Positions 42,008 to 50,364 of a stretch of DNA of 64,000 nucleotides are shown here, in pieces. Made by a program: the position numbers and the translations under genes. The DNA is from G965197555 sp965197555 (GTDB lineage Bacteria > Chloroflexota > Dehalococcoidia > Lucifugimonadales > UBA3495). Numbering within the stretch: the first letter of the stretch is position 1; each line of letters starts with the position of its first letter. The stretch lies in the NCBI GenBank assembly GCA_965197555.1, contig OZ240213.1, positions 744,001 through 808,000 on the forward strand, written 5' to 3'. The notes under the pieces were generated by a model that saw nothing but the letters and a program-made list of their open reading frames with translations, was not told where the DNA came from and made no database searches.

Positions 42008-43189
42008 TTAACAGTTACCCATGTTGGTTAACCGGCCCTCCCGCCACGCTACCTCACCGTTTCGCACAGTGAGGTAGGTGTCCAAGCGCACCTTGCCGTC
42101 GACTTTGTTTCCGGCGCTATCGTGCCAGACGAACCTGCCTTCTCGAAGGTCAAACACGGCTGCGTCTCCAGCCATCCCCGGCGCGAGGGAGCCCAGAGAC
42201 TCTTCCAACCCCAACACTTTGGCCGGTCGGCTGGTGGAGGCTGCTACTGCCTCTTCAAGCGGGACTCCCAAGGCGTGGAACTGGCTGACTAGGTCGTTCA
42301 TCAAGTAAACGGTCCGGTCCGGAGGCGGGTTGTGGATGTCGGTGCTGATGGTGTCGGGCGGAAAACCTTGCTCCAAGGCTGCTTTCACTACCTCTACGTC
42401 GCAGTGGATACCGGCGTGGGCCACGTCCATTATCACTCCACGGTCGGCGGCGGCACGCACTTCCGGGCGGATCTTGTTGTTACGGTCCAGGATTGACTCG
42501 GGGTTGCCGTTATAGGCGTGGGTGGAGATGTCTCCCGGACCAAGGAACTCCAGGACTTCCGGCAGTGGTATTGGAGTGCCGCTCACGTGGACCATCAAAC
42601 GAGACCCTGACTGGTCGGCGATGGTCCGGGCTGCTCTCATGGCCTCATGGGCGTTCCAGTAAGCAACAGCGTTGACGTGCATGCGCACTTTGACGCCGAA
42701 ACAAAACCCGGGGTTGGCTTTGATAGCATCGGAAGTTTGGTCCGCGTCAATAACCCGCATATCGTGCAGACCGCCGCCCAGGACTCTGTTCAAGGCCAAG
42801 CCCACCGCGCTGACGTGCAAGAACGCTAGCAAGCGGGTCCGGTGGGCGGGAAAGACATAGTCCCGCATGGCCTCGTAGTTGGAGAATCCCGCGCTGCCTG
42901 CGTCCACTCCAGTGGTCGTACCAGACGATAGGCATATCTGGTCGGGGTGAACCGATGTACCGTTGCCCCCGTGGTAAAAGTGCCCGTGTAAGTCAATCAA
43001 ACCCGGGGTGACGAGTTTTCCTGTGGCGTCGATAGTCGCGGTTGATGATGCCGGGTCGATCCGGTTCGCCACCGCAGCTACCTTGCCATCTTTGAATGCG
43101 ATGTCCCGGCGGTCGTGGATCCCCTGTGCCGGGTCTAGCAATGTTCCCCCGGTCAACACCAGATCATAGGTCTGAGGAGACGCCGTCAT
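42008..43189 (-). CDS. Amidohydrolase/deacetylase family metallohydrolase
   Basis: 393-residue enzyme of the dihydroorotase-like amidohydrolase superfamily. It has DLVLTGGTLLDPAQGIHDRRDIAFKDGKVAAV, the metal site GLIDLHGHFYHGG, TTTGVDAGSAGFSNY, FGVKVRMHVNAVAYWN (possible carbamylated lysine), HVSGTPIP, ISTHAYNGN, DVAHAGIHCDVE and STDIHNPPPDR, closing with GSLAPGMAGDAAVFDLREG. It is probably a deacetylase or cyclic amide hydrolase; the substrate is not determined. I chose the ATG at 43187-43189, preceded by GGAG; the frame is open 12 codons further upstream. Confidence 0.82.
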   Translation of the reverse strand: MTASPQTYDLVLTGGTLLDPAQGIHDRRDIAFKDGKVAAVANRIDPASSTATIDATGKLVTPGLIDLHGHFYHGGNGTSVHPDQICLSSGTTTGVDAGSAGFSNYEAMRDYVFPAHRTRLLAFLHVSAVGLALNRVLGGGLHDMRVIDADQTSDAIKANPGFCFGVKVRMHVNAVAYWNAHEAMRAARTIADQSGSRLMVHVSGTPIPLPEVLEFLGPGDISTHAYNGNPESILDRNNKIRPEVRAAADRGVIMDVAHAGIHCDVEVVKAALEQGFPPDTISTDIHNPPPDRTVYLMNDLVSQFHALGVPLEEAVAASTSRPAKVLGLEESLGSLAPGMAGDAAVFDLREGRFVWHDSAGNKVDGKVRLDTYLTVRNGEVAWREGRLTNMGNC

Positions 43190-43252
43190 AAGGTACTCCG
43201 TAGTTGTGGTATCGCTGGCCCCCACCTAAGGTATGGTCGGCACCAAGTCAGG

Positions 43253-43699
43253 TTAAGCGTCTTCTTCGTCGGGCACGTCATATTCCAGGCGCCTCAGCCG
43301 AGGATAGACCAACTCCTTGGGCTTTTCCAAGTCGGCATCTGAAATGTTGGGAGATTCCTCGACCTGAGTGGAGCCCCATTTCTCGATCGCCTGCTGGATC
43401 AACAAGTGCACTACCTGGGGAGACCGGCCTTCCAGGCGTCCCAACTGGTAGCCCAACGTTACAGCCAGTTGGTTCCTGGTTATTTGGTCGAAAGCCCCCG
43501 GGTCTCTTAGGTCTTCGGGCATGGCGCCGCACTGTTCCAGGAAGTCATCTAGGACTTGGCCCAAGACATCCGGCATCCCTCCCAACTCAATCTCAGTCAT
43601 GTAGCCTGTCAGGTTGTCCGATAGGTCCACTATCCCCGCTTCCGGCAACACAGCGCCATCCAGCTGAAGCTCTTCTTGATTGGACTGATCTTCGGTCAT
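43253..43699 (-). CDS. Hypothetical acidic protein
   Basis: 148-residue acidic, soluble protein of no recognised family. Segments include GAVLPEAGIVDLSDNLTGYMTEIELGG, VLGQVLDDFLEQCGAMPEDLRD and VVHLLIQQAIEKWGSTQVEESPNIS. It ends in EYDVPDEEDA. No membrane helix or motif is visible. It is downstream of the site-2 protease gene and upstream of the amidohydrolase on the same strand. Confidence 0.6.
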   Translation of the reverse strand: MTEDQSNQEELQLDGAVLPEAGIVDLSDNLTGYMTEIELGGMPDVLGQVLDDFLEQCGAMPEDLRDPGAFDQITRNQLAVTLGYQLGRLEGRSPQVVHLLIQQAIEKWGSTQVEESPNISDADLEKPKELVYPRLRRLEYDVPDEEDA

Positions 43700-43835
43700 A
43701 AATGTGGAAACAGCCAGTCGCCGCGATTCGTCGGTAGGATCGAGGAGGTAATAGACACTTATTTTAGCACGGTTAGGTAATAACCCGGTTAAATGGAAGG
43801 GAATCGAGGGTATGCGTGACTGGAACCAGGCTGGA

Positions 43836-44537
43836 TCAGAAACCGGTGGCGACGGATGTCAGGCTGCGCACCACAGGGCCAATTACGCCCCACAGTATGC
43901 CGAATCCCAAGGCGAAGTCCATCAGTATCAAGGCTACCAGAATTACAGGGCCGCTTCGCTGTAGCTGTTCGTAGGTCCGAATCCGGTCTCGAGGAATAAA
44001 ACCGCCCAACACCCTAGAGCCATCAAGCGGGGCCAGAGGAATCAGGTTGAACACTGCCAGAAGTAGATTGAAGAAAATCATGAGCCCCAGTATGTCGGCG
44101 GCGCTATCCATCAACCCGCCCGTCATCACCCGAGTGACCCGGTCCAGGGCGGGATGGCTGGAATCCAAGAGACCGGCTTTGATTGGAACCGCCAGCAAGA
44201 AAGCGAGCGCGAGGTTGGACAGTGGACCGGCAGCAGCAACCAACGCGCCACCGGTGTGGCCATGGGCCAGTTGGCCCGGGTCCACCGGTACCGGCTTACC
44301 CCACCCAAAACCGGCCAGAAAAAGCATAACGGTTCCGCTGGGGTCCAAGTGCCTTAGCGGATTCAGACTAAGCCGCCCCAGCCTTCTAGAGGTATTGTCG
44401 CCCAACCGGGTGGCCACCGCCGCGTGGCTGAATTCGTGGACTGTAATAGCGACCACCAACGATATACCGACCAGAACAGCCAGTCTTAGGAAGCTGGCCG
44501 GGTCGTTAAACAACAGTTCGTATGAGGAAAGGAGCAT
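43836..44537 (-). CDS. Site-2 protease family (M50) membrane metallopeptidase
   Basis: 233-residue intramembrane protease without a PDZ domain, a minimal SpoIVFB/Rip-like type. The first helices carry VAITVHEFSHAAVATRLGD with the HExxH zinc motif (about residues 34-38). GRLSLNPLRHLDPSGTVML and GWGKPVPVDPGQL follow, as in this subfamily. The second active helix has FFNLLLAVFNLIPLAPLDGSRVLGG with the zinc-binding Asp. Five or six hydrophobic helices are visible. It lies 16 nt after an upstream unknown gene. Confidence 0.9.
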   Translation of the reverse strand: MLLSSYELLFNDPASFLRLAVLVGISLVVAITVHEFSHAAVATRLGDNTSRRLGRLSLNPLRHLDPSGTVMLFLAGFGWGKPVPVDPGQLAHGHTGGALVAAAGPLSNLALAFLLAVPIKAGLLDSSHPALDRVTRVMTGGLMDSAADILGLMIFFNLLLAVFNLIPLAPLDGSRVLGGFIPRDRIRTYEQLQRSGPVILVALILMDFALGFGILWGVIGPVVRSLTSVATGF

Positions 44538-44553
44538 CGCAGCGGGTCAGCGG

Positions 44554-45318
44554 TTATTCGTCTTCGTCGGGCTCCGGTCCCGGCTCGACCCCCGGGTCAC
44601 CCAAGTTGACCGCGCCCGGTAGAATAGCGGTGGTCCGTTCTCTTCTACTGGACCTGGGGCGGGGAATGTCCAGCAGCGCGGCTTTGAGCTCAGCTATATT
44701 AGCGAGGCTGCTTGCAGCCGGGTCCAAGACCAAACCGTGAACTCCAGCGTTGCGCAGGGGCTCCAGCTCCTTGTCTTGGGGTGGCCGCGATACCTCCAAC
44801 AAGACGTACTTGTTAACCCGTTGCGCAATCAACGCCACCCTGGACAGGTCCTCTAGGTTCCACTGATCGGAAACGCCGGTCATCGCTACCAACAGCGCGT
44901 CCACAGGTAGAGCGTCTATTGCTCGCAACTGGTCGGGATCGACATCTATATCGAGGTTGAGAATACGCGCCGGCTCTTCTGTGGCAACTGCGGAGATGAG
45001 AGTCCCTCGCAGCGACACAGCCAGGAAATCGCAACCGCTTTCCCGGTATTCCTGGACTTGTTGTTCGGTCAGAGAGGAAGTCCGGACGCCCCAGGGGATT
45101 CTACCTAAGTCATTGGCCTGTTTGGCGCCACCGTCGCTGGACACCAGCACTCCATCCGGTCGTAGGGCAGCCACCTCTGAGGCGGTCGAACCTGATGCAG
45201 TGGAATAATGGCATATCAGAGCCATTCCGGGAGTCTTCTCCGCCCGGGCCGCGCCGAACCCCAGGGGGCCCGGGGCACCCTGGCGAATCTGCGCCAATCG
45301 GTCAATAAGCTTGCTCAT
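44554..45318 (-). CDS. Hypothetical protein, possibly TIM-barrel-like
   Basis: 254-residue protein of no named family. It alternates predicted beta strands and helices: ALICHYSTASGS, ALRPDGVLVSSD, CDFLAVSLRGTLISAV, RILNLDIDVDPDQLRAIDALPVDALLVAMTG, KYVLLEVSRPP, GVHGLVLDP. This regular pattern suggests a small alpha/beta barrel. The C-terminal 40 residues are charged and proline-rich (PRPRSSRRERTT, ending PEPDEDE). It opens a minus-strand cluster with the site-2 protease and is preceded by a promoter-like sequence. Confidence 0.65.
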   Translation of the reverse strand: MSKLIDRLAQIRQGAPGPLGFGAARAEKTPGMALICHYSTASGSTASEVAALRPDGVLVSSDGGAKQANDLGRIPWGVRTSSLTEQQVQEYRESGCDFLAVSLRGTLISAVATEEPARILNLDIDVDPDQLRAIDALPVDALLVAMTGVSDQWNLEDLSRVALIAQRVNKYVLLEVSRPPQDKELEPLRNAGVHGLVLDPAASSLANIAELKAALLDIPRPRSSRRERTTAILPGAVNLGDPGVEPGPEPDEDE

Positions 45319-45435
45319 GTATCCTCTTAAAGTAGCGGTACTCGGGTTTCCCTAAACAACAGGGTAGGGTATAGGAGTGGAATGTTGGAGTATCCCTCTG
45401 AGAGAGGGTCCTGGCTGTGGGGTTGCCTCTCACCA

Positions 45436-45464
45436 ATTATACTGCATGCTGTGTTATTTGTCGG
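45436..45464 (-). promoter_or_regulatory. Candidate minus-strand promoter
   Basis: On the minus strand: CCGACA (45459-45464), a 17-nt spacer and a perfect TATAAT (45436-45441), upstream of the 44554-45318 gene cluster. Confidence 0.45.
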
Positions 45465-45586
45465 CAATGCCCCCGCCACTGAAGACCCCCTTTCGTCCTA
45501 ACCATCGATCATGATTTGTTGATTGGATTACTACGTTAGAACGATTATCATCACCTACTCTTAATGCCATTGGAGCGCGAAAGCGG

Positions 45587-45615
45587 TTGACACCCTCATC
45601 GGCCTGCAATAATAT
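45587..45615 (+). promoter_or_regulatory. Near-consensus promoter of the DUF1800-DUF1501-NHL cluster
   Basis: Perfect TTGACA (45587-45592), exactly 17 nt, then TAATAT (45610-45615), about 70 nt before the DUF1800 start. It is among the strongest promoter matches in the window. Confidence 0.7.
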
Positions 45616-45687
45616 TTACTCTGGAACATTAGGTTTTGTACCCTAGATCTAGTCCAGAAGTTTACTCAACGCGGAAGGAGGCACGGG

Positions 45688-47088
45688 ATGTCGCAAAAGG
45701 AAGACCTTGCCTTGATGGCTCATTTGATGCGCCGCGCTGGGTTCGGGGCAAGTCGAAAGGAGTTGGAAGAAAGAGTGGCCAAAGGCTACGAGGCCACAGT
45801 TGAAGAGCTCCTGAATCCCCCCGAACACCTATCAGGCGGAAACGCAGCCCTGATGCTGCGTTACCACCCGGGCGCATTGCTACCCGGCGGTGTACCGACC
45901 ATGGGTCAAGCCACCTGGATGTACCACATGGTCACCACGCAGCGTCCCCTGGAAGAGAAAGTGGCCCTGTTCTGGCATCATATCTTTGCCACCGGTAACT
46001 CGAAGGTGGACAATTGCGACCAGATGCTGGAGCAGCTCAATATGTTCCGCCGGGACGGCCTGGGTAATTACAGGGAGATGTTGGTTAACCTGGCAATGAA
46101 CCCGGCGATGCTTTTCTGGCTCGACAATAACGAGAATCATCGGGACGCCGTCAACGAAAACTGGGGCCGGGAGCTGCTGGAGCTCTTCTCCATGGGAGTC
46201 AGCAACTACACCGAGGTCGATGTGCGGGAGGCTTCCCGGGCCTTCACCGGTTGGACCATGGCCCATAAGATTCCTCGCCTACCCTATGGTCGGTTTCCTT
46301 GGTCTTTCGAGTATCGAGATGAGGACCACGATGATACCGAAAAAACTTTTCTTGGGCGGACCGGCAATTTTAACGGTGAGGATATTATCGACATCATCGT
46401 CCGAGAGCCGGCGACTTCCCGCTTCATCTGCCGCCACCTCTACAACTTCTTCGTGGCCGACGAGCCCCAGGTACCGGCTTGGACAATTGAGCCGGCCCGG
46501 GATGAAGAGGCCCTGGAGACTATGATCAGTAGTTTCGAAGAGTCTGGCTACGAGATGGAAGCGGTGCTGCGCACCATGTTCAACTCAGACTTCTTCAAGA
46601 ACGCTAGGTATGCCAAGATAAAGAGCCCCGCAGAGGTCGTGGCTGGGACGCTGCGGATGGTGGGCACTTTCAAGTTCCCCGAGCCGGGCATCAAGGACAT
46701 CGGATTGCAGCCGGGCTACATGGGGCAGGCGTTGCTGGACCCGCCCAGCGTAGAGGGATGGCATACCGGGCCAGAGTGGATCAACAGCGGGTCATTGTTG
46801 GCCCGGGTCAACTTCGTTGCCGACCGGGTGGCCGATACTGATTTGCCCGGGGTTAAGGACATCGTGGGCCAGATGAAAGTCGACCAAGTGTCCAGTCCCG
46901 AGGATCTGGTTGATGCGTCATTGGAAAGCATGGGATACCTGGAGTTAAGCAAAGAGACGCGAGACCAGTTGCTGCAGCATGCCACGGCATCTGGGAACCT
47001 GGACTGGGGCGACGAAGCCAGCGCCACCACTCGTATCGGCGAGATGCTGGCGTTGGTGGGAGCAACCACCGAGTACCAATTCGGCTAG
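45688..47088 (+). CDS. DUF1800 family protein
   Basis: 466-residue protein of the DUF1800 family, whose function is unknown. DUF1800 genes usually lie beside DUF1501 genes, as here. Markers are HLMRRAGFGASRKELE, VALFWHHIFATGNSKV, NPAMLFWLDNNENHRDAVNENWGRELLELFSMGVSNYTEVDVREASRAFTGW, FLGRTGNFNGEDIIDIIV, FICRHLYNFFVADEP and SPAEVVAGTLRM. It ends near LDPPSVEGWHTGPEW. No signal peptide is visible, so a cytosolic location or atypical export is possible. AAGGAGG at 45675-45681 supports the ATG. Confidence 0.88.
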   Translation: MSQKEDLALMAHLMRRAGFGASRKELEERVAKGYEATVEELLNPPEHLSGGNAALMLRYHPGALLPGGVPTMGQATWMYHMVTTQRPLEEKVALFWHHIFATGNSKVDNCDQMLEQLNMFRRDGLGNYREMLVNLAMNPAMLFWLDNNENHRDAVNENWGRELLELFSMGVSNYTEVDVREASRAFTGWTMAHKIPRLPYGRFPWSFEYRDEDHDDTEKTFLGRTGNFNGEDIIDIIVREPATSRFICRHLYNFFVADEPQVPAWTIEPARDEEALETMISSFEESGYEMEAVLRTMFNSDFFKNARYAKIKSPAEVVAGTLRMVGTFKFPEPGIKDIGLQPGYMGQALLDPPSVEGWHTGPEWINSGSLLARVNFVADRVADTDLPGVKDIVGQMKVDQVSSPEDLVDASLESMGYLELSKETRDQLLQHATASGNLDWGDEASATTRIGEMLALVGATTEYQFG

Positions 47089-47121
47089 GGCAGACCAACA
47101 CCAAAGGGAGGAATACGGATT

Positions 47122-48249
47122 ATGACCGTAACGAAAAAAGACCCCGTGATAGTGGTCTTGCAACTGACTGGCGGCAACGACTACTTCAACACGGTGATTC
47201 CTTACAACGATCCCCTGTACTACGATAACCGCCCGGCATTGGGCATCCCCCAGGATCAAGTCATCAGGATTAACGATGACTTGGGATTCAACCCCAGTAT
47301 GGGACCGATGAAAGAGCTGTACGACCAAGGGAAGTTGGCGGTCATCCACGGCATCGGCTACGCTGACTCTCCCAGGTCCCACTTTCGGTCTATGGACATC
47401 TGGCACACTTGCGAGCCGGATAAGGTCGGGACCGAAGGTTGGGCCGGCCGTGTCGCCCGAGAGTTGGACCCAAATAAAGAAAACGTGCTGACCGCCATCA
47501 ACTTCGGCCACGGCCTGCCCCGGGCGCTGACTGTGCCCGGCGTACCGGTAGCTGCTATCGCCGACCTGGAGGCCTACGGAGTGCTCACCGGCATCAGCGA
47601 CCAGGAACAACGGGCCAAAGCCCTGGACCTGTTCGCCAGGATGTATTCACCAGCCGTCGGTGCAGGGGCCATCGGAGACTATCTGCGGAACACAGGGATG
47701 GACGCCCTTAAAGGCGCCGAAGTTGTAAAGGTAGCGCCTGAGATATACTCCTCCAACGTGGAGTACCCCAATAGCCCCATCGCCCAACATCTCAAAGATA
47801 TAGCTCAAGTTTATCTGGCCGATTTGGGGACACGCATCTTCTACACTCAGCACGCTGGCTTCGATACCCACGCTGGTCAGGCCCCGCTGCATCCTCAGTT
47901 GTGGCAAGAGGTCTCGGAAGGCGTCAGGGCCTTCTTCGATGACCTTCACGAGCATGGAGAGGGTGACAACATTGTAATGTACTTGTTCACGGAGTTTGGC
48001 CGCCGGGTCCATGACAACGGCTCCGGCACCGACCACGGGGCAGCAGGTGCGGCCTTCGTGATTGGGGACCATGTAAAGGGTGGCATGTACGGCGAGTATC
48101 CTTCTCGGAAGGCAGAAGACCTGGAGCAGGGCGACTTGGTGCCGAATTACGATTTCAGGGGCGCCTACTCCACCATCGTTGAAGATTGGCTGGGCTTGGA
48201 CCCACAGCCAATAGTGAATGGCAACTTCGAGAAGCTGCCTTTTCTATAG
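47122..48249 (+). CDS. DUF1501 family protein
   Basis: 375-residue member of DUF1501, which is related to the alkaline-phosphatase/sulfatase fold. Conserved parts are VVLQLTGGNDYFNTVIPYNDPLYYDNRPAL, LGFNPSMGPMKELYDQGKLAVIHGIGYADSPRSHFRSMDIWHT, FYTQHAGFDTHAGQAPLHPQLW, NIVMYLFTEFGRRVHDNGSGTDHGAAGAAFVIG and the closing DFRGAYSTIVEDWLGLD. Family members are often Tat-exported, but this one starts directly at the conserved strand. It follows the DUF1800 gene by 33 nt, with GGGAGGA before the start codon. Confidence 0.88.
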   Translation: MTVTKKDPVIVVLQLTGGNDYFNTVIPYNDPLYYDNRPALGIPQDQVIRINDDLGFNPSMGPMKELYDQGKLAVIHGIGYADSPRSHFRSMDIWHTCEPDKVGTEGWAGRVARELDPNKENVLTAINFGHGLPRALTVPGVPVAAIADLEAYGVLTGISDQEQRAKALDLFARMYSPAVGAGAIGDYLRNTGMDALKGAEVVKVAPEIYSSNVEYPNSPIAQHLKDIAQVYLADLGTRIFYTQHAGFDTHAGQAPLHPQLWQEVSEGVRAFFDDLHEHGEGDNIVMYLFTEFGRRVHDNGSGTDHGAAGAAFVIGDHVKGGMYGEYPSRKAEDLEQGDLVPNYDFRGAYSTIVEDWLGLDPQPIVNGNFEKLPFL

Positions 48250-48420
48250 GCCGGGACAACTCGGACTCTCCCCTATGCAAAGGGAGAGGATTTGCCTCTC
48301 CAACAGGGAAGTTGGGATGGGGGAGCTGGCCCCACTATAACTAAGTTGATGAGGGATTGGACCTTAGGTGAGGTTAACTCACCGGGCCTATAGATTAGCT
48401 TAAGCCTAGGGAGATGTAAG

Positions 48421-49437
48421 ATGGCGCAAAATACGGTGGCCGCGGGACGCGCCTGGATCTATAGCCACAATGTCGGCCGGCAGGCCGCGGCCGGTATGGG
48501 TTTCAGTTATCCGGTAGGGGTGGCCCCCGCCAAAGATAATGTGCTGTTTGTTGCCAATAGGGCCAGCGATACTAATCCTGGCGGTCTACGAATCAGCAAA
48601 GTAACCGTCGATCACCAGTTCATTAATGAGTTTGGCCGCCCGGGCAACGAACCCGGCCAGTTCGAATGGCTGACCGACGTTGCTGTTGATAAGGATGAGA
48701 ACGTTTATACCTCTGATGAGTGGCTGAATCGCATCACTGTCTTCGACAGTGAGGGTAACCTCGTCAGGACTTGGGGTGAGGCTGGACCAGGCGAAGGCCA
48801 GCTACATGGGCCAGCAGGCTTGGCCTTCGACGATGACGACAACCTATACGCCGTCAATAGCTTCAACAGCCGGGTGCAAAAGTTCACCAAGGATGGCAAC
48901 TACATCAGTGGCTTCGGCAGCAAGGGCAGCGGTGAGGCTGATCTGGAAATGCCTTGGGCCATCACAGTTGGGCAAGACGGGAACATTTTTGTGGTCGACT
49001 GGGGCAATCACCGTGTCCAGAAGTACACGCCCGGTGGCACCCATTTGCAGACCTTCGGACATGGGGGCAACGGCCCCGGTTCGCTGCAACATCCTGCAGG
49101 CGTGGCCGTCGACGGCGATGGCGATGTGTACGTGGTGGACTCCATGCACGAGAGGGTCGTGATTTACGATTCCGACGCCAAACCTATGGCCTACCTCACC
49201 GGTGACGCAGTTGATATGTCGCCTTGGGGCCAGCTTTCTATCGACGCCAATCCGGACATGCGGAAAGCCCGTCGGCGAGTGCACGACCTGGAGCAGCAAC
49301 AGCGGGCCTTCAGGGTGCCCACGGGAGTGGCGTTTGACCGAGAGCACAACCGGCTTGTTGTGTGCGACACTCAACGCGGGCGCCTTCAGGTCTATGAAAA
49401 GGAAACCGATTACCTGGACCCCCAAGCAAACCTTTAG
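48421..49437 (+). CDS. NHL-repeat beta-propeller protein
   Basis: 338-residue protein made of about six NHL repeats with recurrent patterns: EFGRPGNEPGQFEWLTDVAVDKDENVYTSDEWLNRITVFDSEG, TWGEAGPGEGQLHGPAGLAFDDDDNLYAVNSFNSRVQKFTKDG and the similar units that follow. Each blade carries the G-x-F/L-x-P, then VAVD, then VYVVD pattern. No signal peptide is visible. It probably binds a protein, peptide or ligand on the propeller face. It follows the DUF1501 gene after 171 nt containing a short CTCTCC-type inverted repeat, and ends at a perfect hairpin. Confidence 0.88.
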   Translation: MAQNTVAAGRAWIYSHNVGRQAAAGMGFSYPVGVAPAKDNVLFVANRASDTNPGGLRISKVTVDHQFINEFGRPGNEPGQFEWLTDVAVDKDENVYTSDEWLNRITVFDSEGNLVRTWGEAGPGEGQLHGPAGLAFDDDDNLYAVNSFNSRVQKFTKDGNYISGFGSKGSGEADLEMPWAITVGQDGNIFVVDWGNHRVQKYTPGGTHLQTFGHGGNGPGSLQHPAGVAVDGDGDVYVVDSMHERVVIYDSDAKPMAYLTGDAVDMSPWGQLSIDANPDMRKARRRVHDLEQQQRAFRVPTGVAFDREHNRLVVCDTQRGRLQVYEKETDYLDPQANL

Positions 49438-49454
49438 CAGTAGCTTCTAAGACT

Positions 49455-49500
49455 TCAGGAAACAATACCGGCGCCAATCGGCGCCGGTATTGTTTCCTGA
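49455..49500 (+). terminator. Perfect 21-bp hairpin after the NHL gene
   Basis: Arms at 49455-49475 and 49480-49500 are perfectly complementary around a 4-nt loop (AATC). It is far longer than a usual terminator stem and has no U-tract. It may be a terminator, an mRNA stabiliser or a small palindromic repeat. Confidence 0.65.
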
Positions 49501-49533
49501 CCCCTTCTCTACCAAATTGCGCTGGGATAGGAA

Positions 49534-49539
49534 TATAAT
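49534..49539 (+). promoter_or_regulatory. Minus-10 box almost touching coaX
   Basis: TATAAT at 49534-49539 lies only 8 nt before the coaX ATG. Transcription starting about 7 nt after it would give a nearly leaderless mRNA. No good minus-35 box or ribosome site is visible. Confidence 0.35.
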
Positions 49540-49547
49540 CCCGTAAA

Positions 49548-50354
49548 ATGTTGCTCGCTCTAGACATAGGTAACAGCCAGTTGACCCTAGGCGTGTTCGA
49601 AGGGTCTAGGTTGGTCACTACTCTTCGAGTGGCGACCGATGCCCGAAAGCTGGCCGACGAGTATGGGCTTTTACTGTCGAACCTCTTGAACCTCAATGAA
49701 ATAGACACGTCGCGCGTCTCCGATGTATGTATGTGCAGCGTGGTCCCTCCGCTTACTCCGGTCTTCGAAGAGGTCTCCCAAAACTACTTCAACGTCAAAC
49801 CCCTGACAGTGTCCGCCGGAGTCCTCACCGGTCTCAGAATCCTGTACGACAACCCCAGGGACGTGGGCGCCGACCGTATAGTGGACGCCGTGGCGGCCTT
49901 GGAGCTTTACGGAGCGCCGGTGATCATAGTCGACTTCGGCACGGCGACGGTCTTTGACGCTGTGTCCCGAGACCGGGACTACCTTGGCGGGGCCATCGCT
50001 CCAGGAATCAACGTCTCGGCCGAGGCCTTGTTCCTTAATACCTCCCAGCTTCGGCGCGTGGAGTTGGTGGCTCCCGAGTCCGCCATCGGCCGCAACACCA
50101 CCGCTGCGCTCCAATCGGGGCTTGTTTTCGGATATGCCGGCTTGGTCAATGGCATCGTAGACCGTTTCAAGGAGCTGCTGGGTCAGGATGCGTACGTCGT
50201 TGGTACCGGCGGCCTTGCCAGCATCATATCCCAAGAGACCCAGGCCTTTGACGTGATCAACCCAGACTTGACGCTGGTTGGGCTAAAGCTCATTTACGAG
50301 ATGAACCGGAAGCGGCCGCAATCGCCAGTGACTTCCGCCAAGACGGACGACTGA
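49548..50354 (+). CDS. coaX: Type III pantothenate kinase
   Basis: First step of coenzyme A synthesis, ASKHA fold. The 268-residue protein has LLALDIGNSQLTLGVFEG (phosphate-1 loop), VCMCSVVPPLTPVFEEV, GLRILYDNPRDVGADRIVDAVAALELYGAPVIIVDFGTATVFDAV, GGAIAPGINVSAEALF, and the GTGGLAS near the C-terminus. All match CoaX. It is followed 10 nt later by coaBC, so the two early CoA steps are co-transcribed. Confidence 0.94.
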   Translation: MLLALDIGNSQLTLGVFEGSRLVTTLRVATDARKLADEYGLLLSNLLNLNEIDTSRVSDVCMCSVVPPLTPVFEEVSQNYFNVKPLTVSAGVLTGLRILYDNPRDVGADRIVDAVAALELYGAPVIIVDFGTATVFDAVSRDRDYLGGAIAPGINVSAEALFLNTSQLRRVELVAPESAIGRNTTAALQSGLVFGYAGLVNGIVDRFKELLGQDAYVVGTGGLASIISQETQAFDVINPDLTLVGLKLIYEMNRKRPQSPVTSAKTDD

Positions 50355-50364
50355 GGACGGTCTG

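Larger units (their letters stand above)
45319..45687. other. Divergent regulatory region
   Basis: 369 nt between the minus-strand unknown gene and the DUF1800 gene. It contains one good promoter on each strand, listed separately, and no recognisable gene or RNA. Confidence 0.5.
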
